This document shows, piece by piece, positions 9,087-18,019 of a stretch of DNA of 64,000 nt (position 1 is its first letter; each line of letters begins with the position of its first letter). This DNA comes from Cesiribacteraceae bacterium YIM B00369 (GTDB lineage: Bacteria > Bacteroidota > Bacteroidia > Cytophagales > Cyclobacteriaceae). The notes under the pieces were generated by a model, which was not told the DNA's origin, searched no databases, and saw only the letters and a list, made by a program, of their open reading frames with translations. A program made the translations under genes and the position numbers. The DNA is taken from contig JAFMYY010000026.1 in NCBI GenBank assembly GCA_017948555.1, positions 335 to 64,334 of the forward strand, written 5' to 3'.

Positions 9087-10435
9087 AGAAAATAGCATGG
9101 GCCAATTTTTATATAGCGCTTGATGCTGTGCTCGCCAATAAGCTCAGGTCTGTACTTACAGCCCTGGGGATTATTTTTGGTGTGGCTGCCGTAATTGCGA
9201 TGCTGGCCATTGGTAATGGTGCACAGCAGGAAATTCTGGAGCAGATTAAGCTGGTGGGGGTAAATAATATAGTTATCACCCCTGTAGTGGAGCAAAGTGA
9301 GGAAGATTTAAAGGGAGCCTCTGGTGGGCAGCAGTCAGCTGAAAAAAAGAAATTTTCCCCGGGCCTGACCATGCTCGATGTGGAGAGTATTCAGAATGTA
9401 CTGAATACCATCAGCCGCATTAGTCCGGAAGTAATCATGGATACCTACATTATTAAAAATGGTATCCGGAGATCGGCCAAGCTTGTGGGCGTACAGCCGG
9501 ATTATTTTAACCTTACCAGCTTTTCCCTTGGGTCAGGCAGTATGTTCAATGAGCAACAGCTCCTGAAGGGTGAGCCGGTTTGTATAATAGGAAAAGGCCT
9601 GCAAGCCAGATTCTTCAGCCAGGAGGACCCGATAGGTAAAATGCTGAAGGTAGGGCCGCATTGGTTAAAGGTGGTGGGCGTAATGGAACAGCGGGTAATC
9701 TCTGAAAAAAGTATTGAAAACCTGGGCATCCGGGATTATAATATGGATGTATATACCCCCCTGCAAACGATGTTTATCCGTTTCAAGAACAGGGCGCTGA
9801 TTACAGAAAATATGATCATAGAAGCCAGTGCCCGTAACAGAAGCGGCTCAGATGGAAATGGTGAAAATACAGGGCCAACCAATTACCACCAGCTGGACAG
9901 AATAGTGGTTCAGGTGGCCGAAACTGAAAAGCTGAATGCCACTGCTGATGTGATTGCAAGAATGCTGGAACGCAGGCATTTTGGTATGGTCGATTTTGAG
10001 ATAACCATACCTGAACTTTTACTGAAGCAGCAGCAGCGTACAAATCAGATTTTTAATATTGTACTGGGTGCTATTGCAGGGATATCCCTTCTGGTGGGGG
10101 GGATAGGTATTATGAATATAATGCTCGCTTCTGTAATGGAGCGGATCAAGGAAATTGGATTGCGCCTTTCTATAGGAGCCAAAAAAGATGATATTATCCT
10201 GCAGTTTCTTTTTGAAGCAATGATGATAAGCGTTTCCGGTGGAATTATAGGAGTTATTCTGGGGATTTCCCTTGCCATGGTCGTATCTCATATAGCTGAA
10301 ATTCCCACCATCATTTCTGTTAGTTCTGTCTTAATCTCTTTTGGCGTAGCGGCTACTGTAGGGCTCATTTTTGGTATTGCTCCAGCCCGTAAAGCCGCCA
10401 ACCAGGATCCTATAACTTCTCTCCGTTATGAATAA
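9083..10435 (+). CDS. MacB-like ABC transporter permease (FtsX family), no ATPase domain
   Basis: 450 residues. There is a first membrane helix at about 20-45 (NKLRSVLTALGIIFGVAAVIAML), a large periplasmic MacB_PCD domain, and three C-terminal helices within about 325-445 carrying GIMNIMLASVMERIKEIGLRLSIGAKKDDI, the hallmark FtsX segment. MacB itself has an N-terminal ATPase fused to this architecture. Here it is absent, and no Walker A or ABC-signature gene lies beside it. The ATPase subunit must be encoded elsewhere. It overlaps both neighbours. Confidence 0.88.
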   Translation: MKKIAWANFYIALDAVLANKLRSVLTALGIIFGVAAVIAMLAIGNGAQQEILEQIKLVGVNNIVITPVVEQSEEDLKGASGGQQSAEKKKFSPGLTMLDVESIQNVLNTISRISPEVIMDTYIIKNGIRRSAKLVGVQPDYFNLTSFSLGSGSMFNEQQLLKGEPVCIIGKGLQARFFSQEDPIGKMLKVGPHWLKVVGVMEQRVISEKSIENLGIRDYNMDVYTPLQTMFIRFKNRALITENMIIEASARNRSGSDGNGENTGPTNYHQLDRIVVQVAETEKLNATADVIARMLERRHFGMVDFEITIPELLLKQQQRTNQIFNIVLGAIAGISLLVGGIGIMNIMLASVMERIKEIGLRLSIGAKKDDIILQFLFEAMMISVSGGIIGVILGISLAMVVSHIAEIPTIISVSSVLISFGVAATVGLIFGIAPARKAANQDPITSLRYE

Positions 10436-11888
10436 AGTGTTGTGTGTCAGCTTACTGTTTGCAGTCAGCTTTTTTATAAATTCAGAATCCAGGGCGCAGT
10501 CAACAGCGCTTAGCCTTTATGAGGTGATTAACAGGGCAAAGAGTCAGTCACCCGCGGCCTTAAGAGCAGAAACACAAAAGGAAAACCGCTACTGGCAATA
10601 CAGAACCTACCTGGCTGATTACAAGCCACAGTTGGTGTTGGATGGAAGTGAAAATTATACAAATGAAGTAATAGCAGCCCCGCAGCCCGATGGTACCATT
10701 GAATACCGGGGTGTACATCAGAATCGCGGCGCTCTCGGACTTGAGCTGGAGCAAAGAATTGGTTTTGCGGGTAGCAGGATTTTTGTGAGATCTAATCTGG
10801 AACGATTTGATAATTATCTCAGAGAAAGAACTACCAGGTATGGTGGTAACCCTGCATTTATAGGGATTGAACAGCCTATTTTCCAGTTTAATAATTTACG
10901 TTGGAACCGGAGGATTGAGCCACTGAGATACCAGGAGTCGCAAAAAGAATATGTGGAGGAACTGGAAGCAATAGCAGTCCGGGCCACTAATCTTTTTTTT
11001 GATTTACTCCTGGCCCAGGCAAGTCTTGATATTGCTCAGAAAAACCTGGCTAATAACGATACTATTTATAAAATAGCAGAAGGACGTTACAATTTAGGTA
11101 AGGTGGCCGAAGGTGAATTATTACAGCTTGAGCTTACCCTCATGCGTTCGCAGCAACAGGTGGCCCAGGCGAGGGTGGATATGGAAACAACAGCCCTGCG
11201 CCTGAAGTCTTATATTGGTCTTAACGACAATGATAATATTACCCTTATTCCTCCCTCCGAAATTCCTGACTTTGATGTGGATGTGAATGTTGCTCTCCAG
11301 GAAGCTTCAAACAACCGGCAGGCTGCCATAGCGTTCAAGAGGCAGCAACTGGAGGCCGACCGTGACCTCGCCCGTGCCAGGGCCAGCAGTGGATTAAATG
11401 CGAACCTGAGGGCAACCTTTGGTTTAACTAACCAGGGCCGGCAATTTACTGATGTTTACAGGAATCCGGAGGATCAGCAGGGGGTAGCCCTTAATTTAAC
11501 TATGCCAATCATTGACTGGGGGCGCCAGCGTTCCAGGATCCGGACGGCTGAAGCAAACCAGCAGCTGATTGAATATACTGTTGCCCAGGACCAGATAAAT
11601 TTTGAACAGGAAATATTTACACAGGTAAGGTTATTTGAGATTCTTCCGCAACAGACTCAGATAGCGCAGAAAAGCGATGAGATTGCGCAACGACGTTATG
11701 AGCTGTCGAAGAACCGCTACCTGATAGGTAAAATCAGTATTACTGACCTGAATATTGCTATGCAGGAAAAAGATGAAGCCCGGCGTAGTTATGTGGCTGC
11801 TCTTCGTGATTTCTGGAATGCCTATTATAATTTACGCCAAATGACCTTGTATGATTTTGAGCTAAATATCCCTATTATTCCTGACTGA
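10428..11888 (+). CDS. TolC family outer-membrane efflux channel
   Basis: 486 residues with a signal peptide (VLCVSLLFAVSFFINSESRAQ), then two repeats of the OEP fold with long helices rich in Q, A, E and R. The typical repeat pattern NDTIYKIAEGRYNLGKVAEGELLQLELTLMRSQQQVAQAR recurs near residue 430 as RRYELSKNRYLIGKISITDLNIAMQEKDEARRSYV. It forms the trimeric outer-membrane duct of the upstream adaptor and permease. It overlaps the permease gene by 8 bases. Confidence 0.88.
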   Translation: MNKVLCVSLLFAVSFFINSESRAQSTALSLYEVINRAKSQSPAALRAETQKENRYWQYRTYLADYKPQLVLDGSENYTNEVIAAPQPDGTIEYRGVHQNRGALGLELEQRIGFAGSRIFVRSNLERFDNYLRERTTRYGGNPAFIGIEQPIFQFNNLRWNRRIEPLRYQESQKEYVEELEAIAVRATNLFFDLLLAQASLDIAQKNLANNDTIYKIAEGRYNLGKVAEGELLQLELTLMRSQQQVAQARVDMETTALRLKSYIGLNDNDNITLIPPSEIPDFDVDVNVALQEASNNRQAAIAFKRQQLEADRDLARARASSGLNANLRATFGLTNQGRQFTDVYRNPEDQQGVALNLTMPIIDWGRQRSRIRTAEANQQLIEYTVAQDQINFEQEIFTQVRLFEILPQQTQIAQKSDEIAQRRYELSKNRYLIGKISITDLNIAMQEKDEARRSYVAALRDFWNAYYNLRQMTLYDFELNIPIIPD

Positions 11889-11916
11889 TAGCAGCAGGGC
11901 TTAGCAAATGATTTCA

Positions 11917-11924
11917 TATTTTTG
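11917..11924 (+). promoter_or_regulatory. -7 type element directly before the small secreted protein gene
   Basis: TATTTTTG matches TANNTTTG exactly and ends 4 bases before the ATG at 11929. If used, the transcript would start at or very near the start codon. No TTG is seen at the expected -33 spacing. Confidence 0.3.
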
Positions 11925-11928
11925 CTGA

Positions 11929-12339
11929 ATGAAGTACCTATTACTGAGGTGTTTATTTGTTTTCCTCTTATGTGCATCCGCTTCCCTGGTATATGCACAA
12001 AAAAGAGGAAAGCCGCCAAAATCCTCCAACACCGATTGGGGGATCAATAATGCACGGCCCCCTAAAGCAGGTAAAAAGGTAAGGGTAATATATAAAAGGG
12101 AGCTGAAGAAGGAGATGAGGCCGGGGAGTAAATGTGTGGACGACCTGACCCGAAAAAAAGGATACAGATACGAGCAGGTGCCAAACTCCGGTGCAGGGAG
12201 CATGACCCAGGAAGGTATATTCCTACATAACCTGGGCACCAAAACAATTTTACTTTTCAGGAATGGTCCCTTTTGGGAAATCCGTACCAGGAACAGGGTA
12301 AAAAAATGCCAGAAAAAAACAGGCGATTATATGGGCTGA
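11929..12339 (+). CDS. Small basic secreted protein of unknown function
   Basis: 136 residues. A clear signal peptide (LLRCLFVFLLCASASLVYAQ) leaves a mature chain rich in K, R and G (KRGKPPKSS, KKVRVIYKRELKKEMRPG). There is one cysteine in the middle and one near the end, which could pair. I recognise no family. It starts 40 bases after the TolC-like gene and may be read with that operon or from its own promoter. Confidence 0.6.
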   Translation: MKYLLLRCLFVFLLCASASLVYAQKRGKPPKSSNTDWGINNARPPKAGKKVRVIYKRELKKEMRPGSKCVDDLTRKKGYRYEQVPNSGAGSMTQEGIFLHNLGTKTILLFRNGPFWEIRTRNRVKKCQKKTGDYMG

Positions 12340-12348
12340 AAAATTAAA

Positions 12349-12406
12349 ATGAGGGTCATGATAAACTATGATACAGAATTTAATTCATAGTTTATCATGT
12401 CCTCAT
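12349..12406. terminator. Long hairpin between convergent genes
   Basis: A perfect 15-bp inverted repeat (12357-12371 with 12385-12399) is extended by six more base pairs (12349-12354 with 12401-12406) across a small internal loop. It lies between two genes that converge (ends 12339 and 12429). There is no T run on either side, so it is a stem-type transcription barrier or RNA end protector rather than a textbook intrinsic terminator. Confidence 0.5.
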
Positions 12407-12428
12407 TCCTGTAAAAGCTCAGGGCATT

Positions 12429-13775
12429 TTAATGAATGCCTGTATAAGTATGAGGAGTTATCTTCTTTAGCTCCTCTTTAAGATTGTTGCTAACATCAAG
12501 GGAATCAATAAACTGCCTGAAGGTGGCGGCCGTTATTTTTTCGTTTTTACGGGTGAGTGCTTTTAGCTGCTCGTAAGGATTTGGTATTCCCTCTCTCCTT
12601 AAAACAGTTTGAATAGCTTCTGCCACAACTGCCCAGTTATCTTCCAGGTCAGCATCAATAGCGGCTTTATTCAGCTGCAGTTTGCTTATGCCTTTAAGTA
12701 CCGAAAGTACCGATATTTGGGTATGTGCAAGGGGCACACCTATATTGCGCAGTACAGTAGAGTCTGTAAGGTCGCGCTGCAGGCGGCTTACAGGTAATTT
12801 CGCTGCCAGGTGCTCGAATAAGGCATTGGCAATACCAAGGTTACCCTCTGCATTTTCAAAATCGATAGGATTTACTTTATGCGGCATCGCCGATGAGCCT
12901 ACTTCCCCCTCTTTTATACGCTGGGTAAAGTAGTTCATGGAAATGTATTGCCATACATCGCGGCAAAAATCGATCAGGATGGTATTTATTCGTTTCAGGT
13001 TGTCGAAAAGAGCAGCCATGAAATCGTAATGTTCTATCTGGGTAGTAGGGTGGCTGCGCTTCAGTCCAAGCGTATTATTTACAAAATCATTCCCGAATTC
13101 CACCCAGTCAATGTCAGGATATGCCACATGGTGAGCATTAAAATTACCTGTAGCGCCCCCGAATTTTGCAGTGTAAGGAAGGGTTCTCAGCATTCCCATC
13201 TGCTCCTTTAGCCTGCAGGCAAAAACTTTCAGCTCTTTACCTACAGTGGTAGGGGAAGCGGGTTGTCCGTGCGTACGGGCAAGCATGGGCTGCTCCTTCC
13301 AGTCGCTGGCCAGGGTGTCTATTTGCTCCTGCAGCTTTTTTAATCCCGGAATTATTTCCTCCACCATAGCTTCTTTCATAGAAAGAGGAATGGCAGTATT
13401 GTTTACATCCTGTGAGGTAAGGCCAAAATGTATAAATTCTTTATGAGCCCCTGCTCCTAAGTTATCAAAGCGGGATTTCAGGAAATACTCAACCGCTTTC
13501 ACATCATGGTTAGTGGTCTTTTCAATCTCTTTAATCTCATTTGCATCCCCGTCTGAGAAGTTCCTGTAAATAAGCCGTAAATTATCGAACTGATCCTGTG
13601 GGAATTTTTCCAGCTGGGGAAGTGGCAACTCGCAAAGAGCAATAAAATATTCAACCTCCACCTGTACACGGTAACGGATCAGGCCGAATTCAGAAAAGAA
13701 AGGAGCAAGTTTTTCCACTTTGCTGCGGTAGCGCCCGTCTATGGGGGAAATAGCTGTTAGAGTAGTAAGATTCAT
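12429..13775 (-). CDS. purB: Adenylosuccinate lyase
   Basis: 448 residues, the usual length. It acts twice in purine synthesis: it splits SAICAR to AICAR and adenylosuccinate to AMP, releasing fumarate. The opening LTAISPIDGRYRSKVEKLAPFFSEFGLIRYR and the fumarase/ASL signature SSAMPHKVNPIDFENAEGN with the flexible catalytic serine loop are intact. Other conserved pieces are TSQDVNNTA and RTHGQPASPTTVGKE. It is transcribed alone, away from the flavoreductase gene. The 454-base upstream gap holds a candidate RNA. Confidence 0.96.
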   Translation of the reverse strand: MNLTTLTAISPIDGRYRSKVEKLAPFFSEFGLIRYRVQVEVEYFIALCELPLPQLEKFPQDQFDNLRLIYRNFSDGDANEIKEIEKTTNHDVKAVEYFLKSRFDNLGAGAHKEFIHFGLTSQDVNNTAIPLSMKEAMVEEIIPGLKKLQEQIDTLASDWKEQPMLARTHGQPASPTTVGKELKVFACRLKEQMGMLRTLPYTAKFGGATGNFNAHHVAYPDIDWVEFGNDFVNNTLGLKRSHPTTQIEHYDFMAALFDNLKRINTILIDFCRDVWQYISMNYFTQRIKEGEVGSSAMPHKVNPIDFENAEGNLGIANALFEHLAAKLPVSRLQRDLTDSTVLRNIGVPLAHTQISVLSVLKGISKLQLNKAAIDADLEDNWAVVAEAIQTVLRREGIPNPYEQLKALTRKNEKITAATFRQFIDSLDVSNNLKEELKKITPHTYTGIH

Positions 13776-13795
13776 AAATACAGGAATTAAAGCTT

Positions 13796-13803
13796 CAAAA
13801 ATA
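13796..13803 (-). promoter_or_regulatory. Probable -7 element of purB
   Basis: On the minus strand this reads TATTTTTG, an exact TANNTTTG match, about 20 bases before the purB ATG at 13775. That would give a short leader of roughly 15 bases. No TTG is visible at a spacing of 17-23 bases. Confidence 0.4.
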
Positions 13804-13896
13804 AAGGATTATGTTCAGAAACGGTAAGAAAATAACCCTTTAAACAGGAGAAAGCAGTGGAAAAGAAGATTTTTACTTCTTTCCGGAAAGATTTAT

Positions 13897-14067
13897 TATT
13901 TTTGCAGATTATAAGACTCCATTCAAACAGAGGGTGTCCTTTTTTATAAGGTATTGGTGTACGATAAAAACCAAACCGGATAGATGAGAAGACGGGAAGG
14001 GGGCAAAGCTGCGGCGTTTATAGTGCTATACGGACAATTTGCATAAGCCCCTGCTTTTTTGAAAGTC
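13897..14067 (+). ncRNA. Candidate structured non-coding RNA or long 5' leader
   Basis: The gap 13776-14229 has no open reading frame I can support. It does hold an exact -7 box (TATTTTTG, 13897-13904), followed by a segment that folds well by eye. An outer stem joins 13915-13930 to 14051-14067 (GACT with AGTC, TTCAAA with TTTGAA, CAG with CTG, about 13 pairs). Inside it are a hairpin at 13950-13977 (GGTATTGGT with ACCAAACC, one bulged A) and a second GC-rich hairpin at about 14006-14050. Together they make a three-way junction of about 155 nt. A TTTTTT run at 14055-14060 lies in the closing strand. It could be an independent small RNA or the 5' part of a ~320-nt leader of the flavoreductase gene. 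I recognise no Rfam family. Confidence 0.35.
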
Positions 14068-14229
14068 GGGAGATTACTTTAGTGTGCTTCCGCTGCTTTA
14101 TTTTAAGCAAAAGGAAAAACCTGTTCGTGATCCTGGTGGTTTACGTATGATCAGACATTGATAATTATAACAGGCAGGAGCTAAAAAACCTTCCGGTGAT
14201 GTGTGTAAATAAAAACACTTTATATTCTA

Positions 14230-15375
14230 ATGGCATTTAATTTCTTTAAAAAATTAGTTGGCGAAAAGGAAACAGAAGACAAGCCGGCAACAGATTCAGG
14301 AAAGTTAAAATATTATCAGCTTAAGGTCCGCGAAATTATCCGGGAAACGGCAGATGCTATTTCTATTGTATTTGATCATCCTGAAGAGAAAATATCCTAT
14401 AAACCCGGACAGTTTTTTACACTTAATCCGGTAATTGAAGGTAAAAAAGTTCGCCGGGCTTACTCTGTTTGCAGCTCACCTTATACCGATGAATACCCTG
14501 CAGTAACCGTAAAACGGGTGGAAGGAGGTTTGGTGTCGAACTACCTGAACAGCAAACTGAAAGCCGGGGATACTTTGGAAGTAATGGAGCCTATGGGGTC
14601 TTTTACAGTAGTTCCTGAAGCAGGTAAAAAGCGGCACCTTGTTTTATTTGGAGGCGGTAGCGGAGTAACCCCCTTGATGTCTATTGCCAAATCTGTACTG
14701 GACCAGGAGCCCGGCAGTGATGTTTCCCTCATTTATGCGAACAGGAATGAGCACAGTATAATCTTCAGGGAGCAACTGCAGGAGCTTGAGAAAAAGTATG
14801 GCAGGCGCTTTACGCTGCTCCATGTGCTGGATCAGAAACCGGTGGACTGGGAGTGCCGTACAGGATTGTTAAATCCAGAAATGCTCAAAGACTTAATGAG
14901 AGTACTCCCGGCATGGCAAACAGACCAGACTGAATATTTTATGTGCGGGCCTGAAGGGATGATGGAAAATGTGGCGCTTACCCTGAAGGAACTGCAAATA
15001 CCGAAAGAAAGGGTGCACAGAGAGAGCTTTGTGGCAGGCAAAAACCCATCTGTGGAAGGAGGCGCCGACCCTGTTGCCGCTGCAGGCGATGATACACCAA
15101 AGGCAAGGGAGGTAACAATTATTCTCGATGGCGACGAGCATAAAATACAGGTTGAACCTGATAAGAGCATTCTGGAAACCGCCCTGGCTAAAGACATAGA
15201 TATGCCTTATTCCTGCCAGAGCGGCCTTTGTACTGCCTGCCGCGGAAAGTGCATAAGTGGTAAGGTGAAAATGGACGAGGAAGACGGGCTTTCTGAATCT
15301 GAACTGGAAGAAGGTTATGTGCTTACCTGTGTTGGCCACCCGCTTACTGATGATGTAGTGATTGAAATAGGATAA
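14230..15375 (+). CDS. Ferredoxin-NAD(P)H reductase-type flavoprotein with C-terminal 2Fe-2S domain
   Basis: 381 residues in three domains. The FAD-binding barrel (about 28-130) has the RRAYSVCSSP motif. The NAD(P)-binding domain (about 135-265) has FGGGSGVTPLMSIAKS and FMCGPEGMMENV. The plant-type 2Fe-2S ferredoxin domain (about 292-381) has its four cysteines at C329, C334, C337 and C367. This order is that of PaaE and related oxygenase reductases, which pass electrons from NAD(P)H to an oxygenase or other acceptor. No oxygenase gene is nearby, so the partner is unknown. Confidence 0.88.
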   Translation: MAFNFFKKLVGEKETEDKPATDSGKLKYYQLKVREIIRETADAISIVFDHPEEKISYKPGQFFTLNPVIEGKKVRRAYSVCSSPYTDEYPAVTVKRVEGGLVSNYLNSKLKAGDTLEVMEPMGSFTVVPEAGKKRHLVLFGGGSGVTPLMSIAKSVLDQEPGSDVSLIYANRNEHSIIFREQLQELEKKYGRRFTLLHVLDQKPVDWECRTGLLNPEMLKDLMRVLPAWQTDQTEYFMCGPEGMMENVALTLKELQIPKERVHRESFVAGKNPSVEGGADPVAAAGDDTPKAREVTIILDGDEHKIQVEPDKSILETALAKDIDMPYSCQSGLCTACRGKCISGKVKMDEEDGLSESELEEGYVLTCVGHPLTDDVVIEIG

Positions 15376-15544
15376 TTTTAAAGAATCAAGAATCAAGAAT
15401 TAGCATTACTTAACTGAAGCATTTTCAGGTAGCAGGCGGAGAGGCTGCTGCGCTTTTTGAGCGTTTGATCATACATTTGATGGCTTACCTCTTTTAATGC
15501 AGGCTTTTGAATAAATACTTTAGTGTTACTGCTTAATACTCATC

Positions 15545-15584
15545 AAAGCTTTGCTGAACAATTTTGTACGGCAAAGCTTTTTTT
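15545..15584 (+). terminator. Intrinsic terminator after the flavoreductase gene
   Basis: A perfect 10-bp stem (15545-15554 with 15571-15580) is followed by seven T residues at 15578-15584. It lies 170 bases after the reductase stop and just before the M3 peptidase start. The gap between them also has three short AAGAATC direct repeats near 15380-15400, of no evident function. Confidence 0.75.
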
Positions 15585-15609
15585 AATGGAAGATTAAAGA
15601 ATCATTTTT

Positions 15610-17334
15610 ATGGATACAAACAAAGTGGAAATACCAAAAAGGAAAGCGCGTAAGTACCTTCCTGAAGATTTTACTGTTACAAGCTGGGATGCCATTCAGC
15701 CGTTTTTCAGGGAACTGGAAGAGCGTGAAATCAATTCAGCCGGTGAGCTGAGAAAGTGGTTTCAGGACAGGAGCGAACTGGAATCTGTTCTTTCAGAGGA
15801 TATGGGTTGGAGGTATATCAGGATGACCATAGATACCAGGGATAAAGAAGCAAAAGAGCGCTTTAACTTTTTTGTGAGCGAGATAGAACCCAACATTGCT
15901 CCTGAATCGAATAAACTGAATCAAAAGGCTATAGCAAATCCTTTCCTTAACGAACTAAAGGCTGAAGGGTACCCTGTTATGATCAGGTCAATGAAAACTG
16001 ATATAGAAATTTTCAGGGAAGCAAATATTCCATTAAACACTGAACTGCAAACCCTTGCACAGGAATATGGTGCCATAAGTGGTGCCATGACAGTGGAGAT
16101 GGATGGAAAAGAGCTTACCCTGCAGCAGGCTGCCGACTTTTTACAGTCTGTTGACCGGAGCAAAAGAGAGGAGGCTTACAGAAAGATCAGCGAACGCCGC
16201 TTTGAGGATAATGTAGAGCTGGATTCCCTTTTTGATAAGTTACTGAACTTAAGGCACAGGGTGGCAGTAAACGCCGGCTTTGAAAACTACCGTGACTATA
16301 TGTTTAAGGCAATGGGCCGGTTTGACTATACTCCTGCGGACTGCGACGATTTTCATAATTCTGTACAGGCAGAGGTAGTGCCGCTTCTGAACATGGTAGC
16401 CGGGGAACGTAAAGATAAACTGAAAGTGGACCAGCTTCGCCCCTGGGATAAAGCGGTGGATGTGGAAGGAAGGGAGCAGTTGCGGCCTTTCAAAAACAGC
16501 AGGGAGCTGACAGAAAAAACCATCAGGGTATTTCAGCGGCTCGATCCTTTCCTTGGGCAGTGCCTTCGGATTATGCAGGAAATGAACCACCTGGACCTGG
16601 ACAGCAGGAAAGGCAAAGCGCCGGGGGGGTATAACTATCCATTGTCTGAAATAGGAGTGCCATTCATTTTTATGAATGCAACCTCAACACTCAGAGATAT
16701 GATTACTATCCTGCACGAGGGCGGACATGCAGTTCATTCCTTCCTGGTAAGGGAGCTGGAACTGAGCGATTTTAAAGAAGCACCATCGGAAGTGGCTGAG
16801 CTGGCCTCAATGTCCATGGAACTTTTAACCATGGATTACTGGGATGAATATTTTGATAATGAAGAGGATCTGGTTCGCGCTAAAAAGGATCACCTGGAGC
16901 AGATAATAGGTACTTTGCCCTGGGTAGCTACCATCGATAAATTCCAGCACTGGATTTATACTAACCCCGCCCACACGCAGGAAGAACGGAAACAGGCCTG
17001 GCTTGAAATATTCAGCAGCTTTAGCGATGAGGTAACAGACTGGTCGGGACTGGAAAAATACAAAGCCTATATGTGGCAAAAGCAGCTTCATTTATATGAG
17101 GTGCCTTTCTACTACATTGAGTATGGTATTGCCCAGCTGGGAGCAGTGGCTGTCTGGAAGAACTACAGGGAGAATCCGCAAAAAGGTTTGCAGGGATACA
17201 TGGATGCCCTTAAGCTGGGTTACACTAAACCAATTCCGGAGGTTTACAAGGCTGCTGATATCAGCTTTGATTTTAGCCGCTCCAATATTAAAGAGTTAAT
17301 GCAGTTTGTAAAAGAAGAACTGGACAAACTGTAG
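15610..17334 (+). CDS. M3 family oligoendopeptidase
   Basis: 574 residues, the usual length of PepF-type M3 peptidases, with no signal peptide, so cytoplasmic. The zinc motif is HEGGH at 369-373 within MITILHEGGHAVHSF. The distal glutamate lies in EAPSEVAELASMSMELL. The C-terminal YYIEYGIAQLGAVAVWKNY segment, which shapes substrate binding in M3 enzymes, is also present. It trims short peptides to smaller fragments. The gene stands alone between terminators. Confidence 0.93.
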   Translation: MDTNKVEIPKRKARKYLPEDFTVTSWDAIQPFFRELEEREINSAGELRKWFQDRSELESVLSEDMGWRYIRMTIDTRDKEAKERFNFFVSEIEPNIAPESNKLNQKAIANPFLNELKAEGYPVMIRSMKTDIEIFREANIPLNTELQTLAQEYGAISGAMTVEMDGKELTLQQAADFLQSVDRSKREEAYRKISERRFEDNVELDSLFDKLLNLRHRVAVNAGFENYRDYMFKAMGRFDYTPADCDDFHNSVQAEVVPLLNMVAGERKDKLKVDQLRPWDKAVDVEGREQLRPFKNSRELTEKTIRVFQRLDPFLGQCLRIMQEMNHLDLDSRKGKAPGGYNYPLSEIGVPFIFMNATSTLRDMITILHEGGHAVHSFLVRELELSDFKEAPSEVAELASMSMELLTMDYWDEYFDNEEDLVRAKKDHLEQIIGTLPWVATIDKFQHWIYTNPAHTQEERKQAWLEIFSSFSDEVTDWSGLEKYKAYMWQKQLHLYEVPFYYIEYGIAQLGAVAVWKNYRENPQKGLQGYMDALKLGYTKPIPEVYKAADISFDFSRSNIKELMQFVKEELDKL

Positions 17335-17374
17335 CATATTAAGGTATTTATGTTTACAGAATATTGAATAAAAT

Positions 17375-17413
17375 AAAAAAGCTGCCTGTCATTTTAAAAC
17401 AGGCAGCTTTTTT
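17375..17413. terminator. Bidirectional intrinsic terminator
   Basis: A 15-bp perfect inverted repeat (17375-17389 with 17399-17413) has A6 on one side and T6 on the other, so it can end transcripts from both directions. It lies between the convergent M3 peptidase and LemA-like genes, 3 bases from the stop of the latter. Confidence 0.9.
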
Positions 17414-17416
17414 ATT

Positions 17417-18019
17417 TTATTCACCCAGCTGGAAAAGTGTTCGCTTTTTATGTAAACCTGTTGTGTCTACTTTTCTTACGAATTCACGGTTGCCTTCCAG
17501 GAAGTGGTTGTAATCTTTGGCAAAGTTATCATACCTCACTCTGTGGAAGAGCACCCTTTGGTCTGATGCTTCAATGCTGTCGGCCAGCTGGCCAATAAGA
17601 GGGTACTGCTCAACATCCGGGTGTTCCGCGGCAAACTGTAAAATTTCATTTTTTACAGCGGTGGAAGCAGAGTCGTAGCGATCTATTTGTTCGCTGGTCA
17701 TGCTTTGGGGCTGAAAGCGCATTTTATATACCTGTTCGAGCTTTTCCTGCAGGTTCTGTAGTCTTGTTTTATTGTAACGGGGGGTATAGCTTATTTCCTG
17801 TAACAGGCGCCTCATATCGGCCAGTTTTTGATCTTCCTCTGCTGCAATTACCTCCCAGCGTGCATTCAGGCTGTCGTTCAGGCCATGAAATGACTGGTTC
17901 AGTGAATCTATCGTCAGCTGGCGTTCTCCTTCCTGCTTTTCTTCTGATGCCCGCTGGCAGGCCGTGTATGAGGCTGCACTAAGCAAAGCTAGTAGAATAA
18001 TTCTGGCTGTCTTTTTCAT
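17417..18019 (-). CDS. LemA-like lipoprotein
   Basis: 200 residues. The signal peptide ends in a lipobox (LSAASYTAC, Cys21), so it is probably a lipoprotein. The C-terminal half (AAEHPDVEQYPLIGQLADSIEASDQRVLFHRVRYDNFAKDYNHFL) resembles the LemA signature in which a YP-containing helix leads to an R-x-x-Y-N-x-x-x-x-x-Y-N motif. The middle is helical and charged. LemA proteins are membrane-associated and their role is poorly understood. The resemblance is by eye and only moderate. Confidence 0.55.
   Translation of the reverse strand: MKKTARIILLALLSAASYTACQRASEEKQEGERQLTIDSLNQSFHGLNDSLNARWEVIAAEEDQKLADMRRLLQEISYTPRYNKTRLQNLQEKLEQVYKMRFQPQSMTSEQIDRYDSASTAVKNEILQFAAEHPDVEQYPLIGQLADSIEASDQRVLFHRVRYDNFAKDYNHFLEGNREFVRKVDTTGLHKKRTLFQLGE

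Noticed and set aside
13897-14067. Identification of the candidate RNA as RNase P RNA, tmRNA, SRP RNA or a known riboswitch
   Set aside because: The conserved words of those RNAs that I looked for (for example GAGGAAAGTCC, GGTTTCGAC, the SRP GGAAGG loop, TPP and cobalamin boxes) are absent.
15378-15400. Three AAGAATC-type direct repeats
   Set aside because: Only about 20 bases in an AT-rich gap; no spacing or partner suggests a binding site or array.
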